A stretch of 36,671 bases of DNA, from contig JAFGPC010000105.1 in NCBI GenBank assembly GCA_016926155.1, forward strand, positions 1 to 36,671, given 5' to 3'. Position numbers and translations under genes: made by a program. Below are positions 26,082-34,711 of the stretch, one piece after another. The stretch comes from Sedimentisphaerales bacterium (GTDB lineage: Bacteria; Planctomycetota; Phycisphaerae; Sedimentisphaerales; Anaerohalosphaeraceae). Every line of letters starts with the position of its first letter. The stretch's first letter is position 1. A model generated the notes under the pieces. It did no database searches, was not told the origin of the DNA, and worked only from the letters and a program-made list of their open reading frames with translations.

Positions 26082-27197
26082 TTATGCCAGAAATGCACGG
26101 ATAATCTTCTTGAAGTACTGCTTTCCCTTTTCTAGATCCTGAATTTCGACACACTCATCCGGCTTATGACAGACATGGCTATGACCCGGCCCGAAAATGA
26201 CCAGCGGGGCCCCCAGTTGGGCAAAGTGCGGTCCGTCGGTAGTATATCCAACCGCCACGGTCTTATCGATATCGACCGCCTTGCATACGGTTTGAACAAA
26301 AGAGCTATCCTCTTCCACATGGAGAGCGGGAACCGCACGAATTAACTCGATATCGGCCCTGAAGTCCGAATCTTCGCCGGCAAGCCGGGTACAAAGTCCG
26401 CGAATCTGTTCAATGACATCCTCCGGCTCCAAACCAGGAACCACACGGATATCAACCTGAATCCAGCAGCGGTCCGGAACCACGTTCGGAGCATTTCCTC
26501 CTTCGATACGATTGATGCTCATGGACGGACTACCCAGCAACGGATCCGGTGTATGGATCAGTTGCATTTCTGTCAGGTGCGTAATCAACCGATTCATCTT
26601 CATCACCGCATTGACACCCGTCTGCGGCATGGAACTATGCGCCGTCCTACCGTGCGTGATGATTCGCAGCCAGCATATACCGCGGTGGGCTGTCACGATC
26701 GTAAAATCAGTCGGTTCAGGGACAATAACCCCCACCAGATTTGGTAATTTATTTTTGTAGCGTTCGACAAATCGATAGACACCGCAACTATCCGTCTCCT
26801 CACCCGCTGTCGCTGTCAGAATCAGATCCCCTTGAAGCGGAAATCCTTCTTCGAGAATTTCCACAATTGCCGTTGCCGCTGCCGACAGGCCGCCTTTCAT
26901 GTCCGTCGAGCCGCGTCCATAGATCCGCCCGTCCCGCTCAGCCGGCTCAAACGGCGGACTTTGCCAGGCTTCTTGACCGGCAGGAACCACATCCAGATGG
27001 GCTCCGAACAGCAGCGCGGGCTTTTGACCATCCGATTTTATGTGTGCTGTTATATTCGCTCGCTTGTCGTCCCAGATATCGACAGCAGCCTCAATACCAT
27101 GTTGCTGAAAATACCCGGCCAGCACCTCAGCCGCGGCCCGTTCTCCATGTTCCAATGTGGGTTTTGTCCGGATTAGATCTTTCAAAAGCTGCTTCAT
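26082..27197 (-). CDS. M20 family metallopeptidase/deacylase (ArgE/DapE-like)
   Basis: The protein is a two-zinc hydrolase of 371 residues that removes acyl or aminoacyl groups. It has FGAHLDVVPAG with His67 and Asp69, GRGSTDMKGG with bridging Asp99, TAGEETDSCG with catalytic Glu133 and ligand Glu134, VPEPTDF for the next ligand, and GPGHSHVCHKPDE with the last His. The dimerisation domain lies at about 165-275. It resembles succinyl-diaminopimelate desuccinylase and acetylornithine deacetylase, and the exact substrate cannot be told. The start at 27197 (MKQLLKDLIRT) fits the family better than the ATG at 27215; neither has a strong ribosome site. It lies 31 bases after the upstream glycosidase-like gene, likely in one operon. 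Confidence 0.9.
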   Translation of the reverse strand: MKQLLKDLIRTKPTLEHGERAAAEVLAGYFQQHGIEAAVDIWDDKRANITAHIKSDGQKPALLFGAHLDVVPAGQEAWQSPPFEPAERDGRIYGRGSTDMKGGLSAAATAIVEILEEGFPLQGDLILTATAGEETDSCGVYRFVERYKNKLPNLVGVIVPEPTDFTIVTAHRGICWLRIITHGRTAHSSMPQTGVNAVMKMNRLITHLTEMQLIHTPDPLLGSPSMSINRIEGGNAPNVVPDRCWIQVDIRVVPGLEPEDVIEQIRGLCTRLAGEDSDFRADIELIRAVPALHVEEDSSFVQTVCKAVDIDKTVAVGYTTDGPHFAQLGAPLVIFGPGHSHVCHKPDECVEIQDLEKGKQYFKKIIRAFLA

Positions 27198-27228
27198 ATC
27201 ACCCTGTCTTTCCATGCGTTAAATCTAA

Positions 27229-28782
27229 TTATTTCGACGTATCCATGTGAATAGAGGCAACAGTGTCAGAGTGAGACTCCACAAACTCAAAGGCATACAG
27301 ACTCACATCTCTCAGTTCAAATTCAAGCTTGATTTGTCTGCCTTCGAGTCCGGCTAGTTTCCTCTTTGTTTCCATATCATCTTTCCACAATACCGGCAAT
27401 CTTATACCGTCACCGATGATTTCTATACAATCATTAAAACGTAGTCCTTCGATCACATTATCCTCAATGTCGCGCACCTGCACTCTGAGTTTTCCTCTCA
27501 TTGCATCGGCATTAACCACTAATCCCCGAATTGTTTTCACCAGCAGTGGGATTGTCTGAAGTCTGCCTATTTTCCCTGATAACGGCTTGCAGGCAACGTA
27601 TCGATCCAGGGGTATCTTAACGAGGCCGATCTGGCGTTCACTAAAACGGTTTGCCTTGTGGCCCTGTTTGTAGCCACTGTAATAAAGATAAACTTCCTCT
27701 CCCACAATAAGCTGCTCGTCGATCCACGCATGGGCGCGATCCCAGGTCTGCGGTTTCGGATTACGGTTAAAAAAGACCTCCGGCTCACGATGCCAACATC
27801 TTCCGTCACGGGTCCAGGCCAGGGCTGTAAAGCCTATCCCATATGCATCGGGCTCAATGAGTGGCGGCTTGTCCGCTTTCAGGTCGTCACGCAGAACCTT
27901 GACCATTCCAATCCGCAGGGGCCCACGAGTCAAAAAGCCGGACATGGCGTAAAACTGTGTGATTCCTTCGTCATTTTTCTTATCAGGGCGTACCACATAC
28001 CAAGGCTCTTCCCAGTGTATCAGGTCTTTGCTGAAGCTTTGCTTGGTGACTCTTCGGCGACCTTCCCACTCGGGATCGTTGGTGTGGGTGGAGATAATAG
28101 CCATGTACCGCTTCCTGATGGGATCCCAGGATATATTGTTGATATCATGGTCGTGCCTGAGAACAACCCGATCGACGAGCGGCTTAAAATTCAGGCCGTC
28201 GGGTGAAACAGCGATGCGCAATCCTTCGTTAAAGTAATAACCATACTTATATCTTTGTTCAGGATTGTAATAATCGGGTCCTTCATCGATGACCTCCGAA
28301 CCGAACTGGATGGTTGCAGGATCCTGCAATACGCGATGCGGCCGGATCCAGTGAATGCCATCCGCTGATTCCATATATCCGATGTGCGAGCGGTCTATCT
28401 TTCGCTCATCGTACCGGCATCCGTACCATATTCGAAAGCGCCCCGTTTGTGGATCTTTAAAGATAGAGAAAAACGGCTGAAAACAACAATCCTCTTCACC
28501 GGTAATCAGCGGATTGGGGATAGTCGGATCTCGCTTCGGCTGATTGATCTGCCTGGAAATACTCTCACTATTTTCGATTAAATAGTCGTCCAATAACAAT
28601 TGCACCCCCCGACAGACGTAGGGCATCTTGTCACCGGTCTCTACCCGCGCTGTCGATCGAGTATCAGCGAAAGCGTGCACACTCGGGGAGCCACAACTAA
28701 AAAATAAAAAGACTATCACTTGTAAACGAATCTGAGCGATTTGTATAACCTGACATTTTCCCTTGAAGCGGCAGAAAAGCAT
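27229..28782 (-). CDS. Secreted five-bladed beta-propeller glycosidase-like protein
   Basis: The protein has 517 residues with a basic N-terminus and hydrophobic stretch (about residues 14-30), consistent with export. The body shows the blade pattern of GH43/GH32-type propellers: FSIFKDPQTGRFRIWYGCRY, IGYMESADGIHWIRP, LRIAVSPDGLNFKPL, NNISWDPIRKRYMAIIS, FSKDLIHWEEPW, and FTALAWTRDGRCWHREPE. The repeated W-x-x-P and S-x-D-G-x-x-W units are the hallmark. Which carboxylates are catalytic cannot be assigned with confidence. A beta-sandwich-like domain closes the protein (about 400-510). The ATG at 28782 has GGGAGG nine bases upstream and is preferred to the TTG at 28800. It precedes the M20 gene and is first in that unit. 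Confidence 0.83.
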   Translation of the reverse strand: MLFCRFKGKCQVIQIAQIRLQVIVFLFFSCGSPSVHAFADTRSTARVETGDKMPYVCRGVQLLLDDYLIENSESISRQINQPKRDPTIPNPLITGEEDCCFQPFFSIFKDPQTGRFRIWYGCRYDERKIDRSHIGYMESADGIHWIRPHRVLQDPATIQFGSEVIDEGPDYYNPEQRYKYGYYFNEGLRIAVSPDGLNFKPLVDRVVLRHDHDINNISWDPIRKRYMAIISTHTNDPEWEGRRRVTKQSFSKDLIHWEEPWYVVRPDKKNDEGITQFYAMSGFLTRGPLRIGMVKVLRDDLKADKPPLIEPDAYGIGFTALAWTRDGRCWHREPEVFFNRNPKPQTWDRAHAWIDEQLIVGEEVYLYYSGYKQGHKANRFSERQIGLVKIPLDRYVACKPLSGKIGRLQTIPLLVKTIRGLVVNADAMRGKLRVQVRDIEDNVIEGLRFNDCIEIIGDGIRLPVLWKDDMETKRKLAGLEGRQIKLEFELRDVSLYAFEFVESHSDTVASIHMDTSK

Positions 28783-28802
28783 GATTTTCCTCCCGAACAA
28801 AA

Positions 28803-28837
28803 TTGTTTGAGAAAAGTTTTATTAAACGGTCAAACAA
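28803..28837 (-). promoter_or_regulatory. Inverted repeat in the leader of the glycosidase-like gene
   Basis: TTGTTTGA (28803-28810) and TCAAACAA (28830-28837) are perfect 8-base complements, with an inner GTTT TATT AAAC. The element sits between the promoter and the ribosome site of the gene starting at 28782. It could be a leader hairpin or an operator. Confidence 0.4.
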
Positions 28838-28868
28838 ATCCTGACTCTAATTAGGGAAACACAGAACC

Positions 28869-28896
28869 ATTATAATGTACTTATCCAACTCTGCAA
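28869..28896 (-). promoter_or_regulatory. Promoter of the glycosidase-like/M20 unit
   Basis: The minus strand has -35 TTGCAG (28896-28891) and a perfect -10 TATAAT (28874-28869), separated by 16 bases. Transcription would start near 28862, leaving a leader of about 80 bases that contains the inverted repeat at 28803-28837. Confidence 0.65.
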
Positions 28897-28924
28897 AGAT
28901 CGTTTCCATCTCACACAAGAGCGC

Positions 28925-28960
28925 ATAAAAAAGCAGGGTGAAAACAAGCCACCCTGCTTT
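28925..28960 (-). terminator. Terminator of the large GEVED/dockerin gene
   Basis: On the minus strand AAAGCAGGGTG (28960-28950) pairs with CACCCTGCTTT (28940-28930), an 11-bp perfect stem with a 9-base loop, running into a T-tract. It lies 20 bases after the stop of the 1275-residue protein. The plus strand also has a downstream T-poor A-run, so it acts mainly in the minus direction. Confidence 0.85.
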
Positions 28961-28979
28961 AAAAAAACTTCAGCTTCGA

Positions 28980-31900
28980 CTAGGGAACCTGCTGGAGCCA
29001 CTGTGCGGCAAAGATTGCCAGGTCTTCCAGGTCCACCTTGCCGTCGCAGTTCAAGTCCGCACTGCGGCAGCAGAATGCTTCTGAGGTAATCGCAAAAGCC
29101 ATGTCAATGGAATTGGATCCTACATTATCAATCGCAAACTCCTGTCCGCCAATATAGAATTGATGAATATCTCCATACAGCCGGAGAATTCCGGTTTCAT
29201 TACCGGCGCCACCAGTCACGGAAACCTGTACCCCTCCAATGACCTGTCCATCAATATCCTGGAAGTTGGCAAAGTTACGATGATCTCCATTAATGTTGAT
29301 ATTGCAATTGCCGCCATACTCCCCGAATAACAGTTGCAGGCCTGGTAATACTTCAGGGAACTGGAATTCAAGGTTGACATTATTGACAATCATCTCTTGA
29401 CCGCTACCGCCAGCCAACAGACCATTGCCTACCTGGGTGTAGCCCTGACTCGTCCATGTTCCATTGGAGAATTCAAACGACTGTACCAGAATTGGAACAC
29501 CTGCACTGACAAACATATCACCTACATGATAATACGTACCAAGCGTTAAGTCTTCAAACATCACACCATGATACGGATGCGTGGGTGGGTAACGCAACTC
29601 TTTCCAGAGTCTCGGAAGCTCGCTTCCCATGTCGAAAACAGCATCATCGTTAAAATGTTCCGGCCAGCGTCGAGTCTTCCATCCAAACGTGTAGCCCTCC
29701 GGCACATCAACCTGCACATCCAGCCAGTACACAATGGGTTTCTCTCGGGAACCCTCCTGCAGGAACGGCTCTTTCTCGGGCGGAATCTGGATATCAATCC
29801 GCCAGACCTCCGTGTCTCCGCCGGGAATCAACTCTTCATTCACAATATCCCACCAATATTCGCCACCTTCTACTTTGGCCGCCAACTTCATGTCAAATTC
29901 ACCGGGCAGGAAGTCTCCTTCCCAGAGCAGTTTGGCCGGTTTGGAATAGGTGTTGTCCGGATCCGGCCCTTCCTCTCCCACCGGATCATCACTGTGAATG
30001 CTTAAATGAATCTTTTCAATAACCGGCGGTTCATCGAGGATCTTATCCTTAAACTTGCTGCCCCACAGATGCACGTCAGTAATATGGCCGGTCTCAGTGC
30101 AAAGGAAGTCATCCGCCATCCACCGGAGCCTGCCGTCACTATTGTCGACACGGATGTCAATTCCTCCGGGTGTCAGATCGGGACGCTGAACCCATTTGAT
30201 CCCGCAGTTGTTGCCGATCTTGACACGGTAGTCCTCCACCTCACCGTTAGCCGCATCGCCCGCAAAACCGAGGTTGATGTCGGGATCGCGAATAAATCGG
30301 AATCGTGCAAAAGTCGTACAGTTGGGTTTGGCTGTCATTGGCACGTTGAACACCAGCACGTTCGATCCTGCACCGAGCAACTGGCCGCTGAAGATTTGAT
30401 CACCAACCTCAGCCCATGAACCATCAGCGTTAAAATCAATCCAGGCGAAGAGACTTCCTGCTACTGATGCGGTTACTTCGATCTTGGCAGGTCGTCCGGG
30501 CACCAGCGGCCAGGTATTGAACACCACTCCGTCTTCGTCATCGTTGCCGTCGTTGTCGTCACCGGTTGCAGTAGCATTCGGCTGACCATCCCGTTCGGGA
30601 TCAATTCCGACACCAAGGAAAATATTGGAATCGATCAGGTGACTCGCCCCACTATTGATTTTAAGTGTGGGATAGCCTCCGGCTGCAGTTAAGCCATCAG
30701 GAGCATCACCCCAGTCCCGATCCGGAATTTCCTCGATCTCAACCAGGTAATCCTCCACCTCGCCAAAAGGCCCTGCTCCGTCATAAGACAATCCGGCAGC
30801 CGTACTAAAACGAAAACGGGCATAAGTCGGACCGGCAACAGCGCCGGCAGGCACCGTAAAGGGTAAAATATTTGCCCCGGACGTCACCGGTACATCTGTC
30901 ATCACCTGTTCCCCGGCATCGGCCCAGTCGCCGTCGGCATTGTAATCGATCCAGCACTGCAATAAGCCCTGCACGCTGGCTATTACCGTGACTTGGGCAT
31001 TTGCTCCGGCAATCAAAGGCGTATCAAACGTTACACCATCTTCATCATCGTTACCGTCATTATCGTCACCATCGGCATTGGCGGTCGGCTGTCCATTAGG
31101 TTCGGGATCAACGCTGGCGCCCAAAACTATGTTCGGTGAAAAGAGGTGTCGTGCACCATTGCTGGCCAGCGTTGTCGGATAACTCGGTGGTAATCCGGTC
31201 GGATCTTCCGGCGCATCACCAAAATCCATGTCCGGTCCCGGAGGTGCATCGATAAGATAGTCTTCCGTCTCACCATACCGATATCCTCGCGGTGGCCCCG
31301 AGCCTCCAAAACCGGCTGCTCCGGCAGTCACTTGCCATGGCTGTTCCGCAAGAGTGATCCGCATCCACATATGATCTATAGGCAAATCAACTGGCCCGAG
31401 AGGCCAGGTGGCAGGAAACGAGGATGTTGTCAACGTATACGTACCCGCTCCAGGAATCTGAACCAGATCGTTCTGCACAGCCCATTCCGGAACTGATGTC
31501 CCATCCGGACACGTCAGTGTGTCATCCCAATCGCCGTCCATGTTCCAATCAAACCAAACGTTGACATACATGAGTCGAAGTATCGGATTATTCACTGTCA
31601 CGATATATTGAAAACGATTCGACTGACACCACTGTAGATTCAATGGGAACAGCACACCGTCATCAAACTGGTCCAGGTCAGGCTGATCCTGTGGCGGAAT
31701 GATATTGTTCACTCCATCCTGATCCGGCCCGATATCCGCTTCCATTTCCATACTTACTTGTGGGCCAAGCCAAGCAAGATCACGAGGACGCCAATGGATC
31801 GGGCCGTGAGGCGGCGAACCCATTTGGTACACTGTCGGGAAGTTGGCCAGAACCTGCAAAGGTCCGCCGGGAGGATAGGCCGTCATTGGCGCAATGCCCC

Positions 31901-32807
31901 ATGAATTCGACGTATCCGGAGCATCTCCCAGATCGGCATGATGCCCCTCATGCATATGCCAGATCCAGCGAAACTCCGGCTCACCTGCATTGTTTTCGTT
32001 CTCTACGCCGACACGAGATATGAGCACATCACCGGGATCAATCGGCATGGCCTCGGTTGTATGAAAACCCTGATCGGGTAGTTCGACCTCAACAAAGACG
32101 TCAAAAAAGCTATCAGGGGGAAATTCTTGAGGATTATTGGGACTGACCAAGATGCCCTGGGGATCTTCAACGCCAATCCATTTAAAGCCTTCCTGTTGAC
32201 CTTCACGTCGGAGCATAGCAGCCAGTTCCTGCATACCTCCCATCTGGTCAACCTGTTCCGCTGTAAACTTGGTCAGCTGCAGCTCAGTAATCCGGGCGGG
32301 CGTCTGCATATGCGAATCGTTCCGCACACGGAAAAACTGCGGACGTTCCAATGGAATATCCTCAACTTCAAAACCGGGAATCAACACCGTACCATCATTA
32401 AGACCTCCGCGGATAGGTACACCATCCCTTGTCCACCAGCCGACCAGGTCGATCACCAGATTGCTGCATTCCAGATCGAAGAACAGCCCCAGATGCAGCC
32501 AGTCGCAGTACTTAAACTCCGCGCCCCAGAAATCAATACGGAATATATACCATCGCCCGTCCGGATCGGCCGGATCGGGTTCGAACACCGTAGTGGGATC
32601 GCTATACATCGGAAAGTCCGAGATCACCTGTACCAGTTCGGGTGGGGAGCTTGATTCCACCCTGCCCTCAATATGGAAATCATTAGCCGGCAGGTCTATG
32701 ACCTCCGGAGGGATATCCATGTGGACATCCACATTGAAACCCGCGATCAAAGCCCACGCAGGCGAGCACACAATCGCTATTCCAAACAGAATAAGTGTCT
32801 TTCTCAT
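28980..32807 (-). CDS. Large secreted GEVED-domain protein with dockerin-like tail
   Basis: The 1275-residue protein begins with a signal peptide (MRKTLILFGIAIVCSPAWA). Three related modules each open with D-x-G-D-A-P-D or -E. The first runs from about 287 to 515 and ends in the variant GETEDYLID. The second runs from about 526 to 690 (GEVEDYLVEI) and the third from 696 to 862 (GEVEDYRVKI). Modules two and three share DGNDDEDG acidic loops and WIDYNADGDW/WIDFNADGSW, so they are duplicates and likely bind calcium. A region at about 865-1065 resembles secreted modules common in Phycisphaerae, then a beta-rich stretch, then a single dockerin-like half repeat, DLNCDGKVDLEDLAIFAAQW, at the end. 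GGGAGG precedes the ATG. It is probably a surface or matrix protein; no enzyme motif is visible. Confidence 0.9.
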   Translation of the reverse strand: MRKTLILFGIAIVCSPAWALIAGFNVDVHMDIPPEVIDLPANDFHIEGRVESSSPPELVQVISDFPMYSDPTTVFEPDPADPDGRWYIFRIDFWGAEFKYCDWLHLGLFFDLECSNLVIDLVGWWTRDGVPIRGGLNDGTVLIPGFEVEDIPLERPQFFRVRNDSHMQTPARITELQLTKFTAEQVDQMGGMQELAAMLRREGQQEGFKWIGVEDPQGILVSPNNPQEFPPDSFFDVFVEVELPDQGFHTTEAMPIDPGDVLISRVGVENENNAGEPEFRWIWHMHEGHHADLGDAPDTSNSWGIAPMTAYPPGGPLQVLANFPTVYQMGSPPHGPIHWRPRDLAWLGPQVSMEMEADIGPDQDGVNNIIPPQDQPDLDQFDDGVLFPLNLQWCQSNRFQYIVTVNNPILRLMYVNVWFDWNMDGDWDDTLTCPDGTSVPEWAVQNDLVQIPGAGTYTLTTSSFPATWPLGPVDLPIDHMWMRITLAEQPWQVTAGAAGFGGSGPPRGYRYGETEDYLIDAPPGPDMDFGDAPEDPTGLPPSYPTTLASNGARHLFSPNIVLGASVDPEPNGQPTANADGDDNDGNDDEDGVTFDTPLIAGANAQVTVIASVQGLLQCWIDYNADGDWADAGEQVMTDVPVTSGANILPFTVPAGAVAGPTYARFRFSTAAGLSYDGAGPFGEVEDYLVEIEEIPDRDWGDAPDGLTAAGGYPTLKINSGASHLIDSNIFLGVGIDPERDGQPNATATGDDNDGNDDEDGVVFNTWPLVPGRPAKIEVTASVAGSLFAWIDFNADGSWAEVGDQIFSGQLLGAGSNVLVFNVPMTAKPNCTTFARFRFIRDPDINLGFAGDAANGEVEDYRVKIGNNCGIKWVQRPDLTPGGIDIRVDNSDGRLRWMADDFLCTETGHITDVHLWGSKFKDKILDEPPVIEKIHLSIHSDDPVGEEGPDPDNTYSKPAKLLWEGDFLPGEFDMKLAAKVEGGEYWWDIVNEELIPGGDTEVWRIDIQIPPEKEPFLQEGSREKPIVYWLDVQVDVPEGYTFGWKTRRWPEHFNDDAVFDMGSELPRLWKELRYPPTHPYHGVMFEDLTLGTYYHVGDMFVSAGVPILVQSFEFSNGTWTSQGYTQVGNGLLAGGSGQEMIVNNVNLEFQFPEVLPGLQLLFGEYGGNCNININGDHRNFANFQDIDGQVIGGVQVSVTGGAGNETGILRLYGDIHQFYIGGQEFAIDNVGSNSIDMAFAITSEAFCCRSADLNCDGKVDLEDLAIFAAQWLQQVP

Positions 32808-32882
32808 GATACTTCCTCCCGAATCGATAAAGTTTTAAGATGTGAAAAAGAGCTTCATCAGTCTTATACTGGATTCTGAGCA

Positions 32883-32909
32883 CTATTCCGGGACAAACGT
32901 CCGGAATAG
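32883..32909 (-). promoter_or_regulatory. Strong hairpin in the leader of the GEVED gene
   Basis: CTATTCCGG (32883-32891) pairs perfectly with CCGGAATAG (32901-32909), and AC/GT extends the stem to a tetraloop after one bulged base. It lies about 75 bases before the ATG at 32807 and has no T-run on either side, so it is not an ordinary terminator. It may be a leader element or protein-binding site. No confident promoter was found for this gene. Confidence 0.45.
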
Positions 32910-33292
32910 AAGGACCGCCCGGCAGGGTAAGACTTCCATGAATGATATATCGGCATGCCACGACATTATTTTCATCTTCATCCTCCGAATGCGTAAAAAC
33001 TGCGATGAGGCATGGGGTGATCTCCGGATGTGATATCGGTAAAACACCCGATAAAAAGCTTTGGGCCAACCCTACCCCGTCGCTTTATAATTTTACAATA
33101 CCCGTCAATTCCCTATAAGTCAAGGATTTTTCAGTAATTACAGGCACATATGATTAATAATTGAAAGTTTTGCAGAAATATTCCCATTTAACTGATTCTT
33201 CATGGGTGACACACATTCCTCTAACAAATCAAGTGTATATAAAATAAGAGGATCGTGATCGTTTTCCGGTTCTCGAGGGGAGAAACGTGATG
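32910..33292. other. Long intergenic region without a recognisable gene
   Basis: This AT-rich stretch contains no frame with both a ribosome site and protein-like composition. A minus-strand frame at 32683-33069 overlaps the GEVED gene in another frame and looks like a shadow. The plus strand has a TATATAAAAT box at about 33236-33245 with no good -35. Beyond these I see nothing. Confidence 0.5.
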
Positions 33293-33329
33293 ATCAGGGT
33301 CGCAGTGTTTCGCGACCCTTGATTTTTTT
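33293..33329 (+). terminator. Plus-strand terminator-like hairpin, possible end of a small RNA
   Basis: ATCA-GGGTCGC (33293-33303) pairs with GCGACCC-TTGAT (33312-33323, one bulged T), and T's continue to 33329. A smaller hairpin TTCTC/GAGAA precedes it at about 33270-33285. No plus-strand gene lies upstream, so the hairpin either ends a short unannotated RNA or protects the 3' end of the convergent minus-strand transcript. Confidence 0.5.
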
Positions 33330-33389
33330 CCAGACCAAGGAACATCATGTCTACACCCATGCGGGCGTACTGTTTTTTCACCCCGATCA

Positions 33390-34118
33390 TTAATCTGGGT
33401 AATAGCACCAGCCTTGCTTTGGATTGTACCAGTGCGATGTGCTTTTCGTACCAACATACCATGTCAACTGAAAAGTATCTTCCGACTTATTATAAGAAAA
33501 GAATTTCTCGACAGTCTCATCCTCATACTTATATCCGGACAGATCGGGCGGAAACTGCTGCTCCTTGAGCCGAACTTCGTATGCATACGCTACAATCCGT
33601 CCCGCTTCGGTCTGAAGCCGTCGCAGCCGGTCGCCAAGATACAACTGATATGGGAGGATCAATCCGGCCAGAAGAAATGTCAGAATCGATGCAAATCCAG
33701 GACTTCGAATCGCCACGACCAGAAAGATCAGATTGAGCCATACCGCCATGAAATAGAGGTCGCTGGTTACTTCGCCGAGGGTATGATATGCCAATCGGGC
33801 ACAGAATAACTCTACTGGAACTGCCACCAGGCCGAAAAAAAGATAACACACAAAACCCCCGGCCTCCTTCTTCTTGGTCGGCAACATCAGGCCAATCCGC
33901 ATCGAGAAGACATACAACAGCAGCACTATCAGCAACAGAAGGCCAATCAGAACAGCGATCATCCCTGCCGGTAGGTTCTGTTTTTCGATCTGGCCCGTCT
34001 GCCAATCCACGATCCAGGTCGTTGAAAAAAACACAACCCCAACAAGGACCCCCAGCAACAGGATCGAGACAAAAAGCACGACTCCGTTCAGGTTTGGACT
34101 CATCCATGGCGATTTCAT
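33390..34118 (-). CDS. Integral membrane protein of unknown function
   Basis: The 242-residue protein has five or six hydrophobic segments (starting with GVVLFVSILLLGVLVGVVFF, then AVLIGLLLLIVLLLYVF, FVCYLFFGLVAVPVELF, LYFMAVWLNLIFLVVA and ILTFLLAGLILPYQLYL). A polar C-terminal domain of about 60 residues follows, rich in aromatic residues (YKYEDETVEKFFSYNKSEDT, WYVGTKSTSHWYNPKQGWCY). The tail is probably a small beta domain. I do not recognise a family. The ATG at 34118 is preferred to the GTG at 34139 because AGGA lies eight bases before it. It lies 57 bases downstream of another small membrane protein gene on the same strand, so the two may be co-transcribed. Confidence 0.7.
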   Translation of the reverse strand: MKSPWMSPNLNGVVLFVSILLLGVLVGVVFFSTTWIVDWQTGQIEKQNLPAGMIAVLIGLLLLIVLLLYVFSMRIGLMLPTKKKEAGGFVCYLFFGLVAVPVELFCARLAYHTLGEVTSDLYFMAVWLNLIFLVVAIRSPGFASILTFLLAGLILPYQLYLGDRLRRLQTEAGRIVAYAYEVRLKEQQFPPDLSGYKYEDETVEKFFSYNKSEDTFQLTWYVGTKSTSHWYNPKQGWCYYPD

Positions 34119-34175
34119 AATGGCAATCCTAGCAGTCACGCAGGAAAAAGCAAGCCCGGAATTTCATGCCCCCAA

Positions 34176-34613
34176 TTACACAACTTGCTGAAGATCATGC
34201 TCTTTCCATATGCGATAGGCTGAGACCAGAATCGCCAGCGCCAGGGCATAAAACGCCATCCTAAACTCGGTATACCACTGGAGGAATCCCGCCTCATCCT
34301 TTCCCAAACCAAAGATCTCCCCAACAATGAGAAACACAAAGTCGTATACCAGGATCGCCCCGGCCGTATATTTCAGCCATCCCGGACAATTCTCCAGAAT
34401 CCGCCGGATGGCCTGCCAGTACTCATCGTTCTTTGTTGTTCTCCTGGCCGCGATTATCGTCGGAAGCCAGACGACAAAGATGCTGTAATCCAGAAAGCCA
34501 GGCGAGGGGCCGAAGGGATCTTTTCCCGTTATCAGGAAGCCCACATGGGCAATCATACTGCATACCAGCCCGATAAACGCCATCCCCATAAACGGTAGTA
34601 GAATGACTCGCAT
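34176..34613 (-). CDS. Small integral membrane protein of unknown function
   Basis: The 145-residue protein has four likely membrane helices: VILLPFMGMAFIGLVCSMIA, LDYSIFVVWLPTIIA, YTAGAILVYDFVFLIVGEIF and MAFYALALAILVSAYRIW. A short basic, Trp-containing loop lies in the middle (RRTTKNDEYWQAIRRILENC). I do not recognise the family. GGGAG seven bases before the ATG supports the start. It has its own promoter and is followed by the gene ending at 33390; the pair may form a membrane unit. Confidence 0.7.
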   Translation of the reverse strand: MRVILLPFMGMAFIGLVCSMIAHVGFLITGKDPFGPSPGFLDYSIFVVWLPTIIAARRTTKNDEYWQAIRRILENCPGWLKYTAGAILVYDFVFLIVGEIFGLGKDEAGFLQWYTEFRMAFYALALAILVSAYRIWKEHDLQQVV

Positions 34614-34640
34614 AATCCGCTCCCAACTTCCCTGCCCTTG

Positions 34641-34669
34641 ATTCTATTTCTGACAAACATTGCTTGTAA
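34641..34669 (-). promoter_or_regulatory. Promoter of the two-gene membrane protein unit
   Basis: The minus strand has -35 TTACAA (34669-34664) and -10 TAGAAT (34646-34641) with 17 bases between them. Transcription would begin near 34634, about 20 bases before the ATG at 34613, with GGGAG in the leader. Confidence 0.55.
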
Positions 34670-34711
34670 TGATAAGTTCGTTATCTGGAATCGTGCTGCC
34701 CCAACTCCACA

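Noticed and set aside
32683-33069. 128-codon minus-strand frame overlapping the start of the GEVED gene
   Set aside because: It overlaps in another frame, crosses a hairpin, and has no family resemblance or ribosome site.
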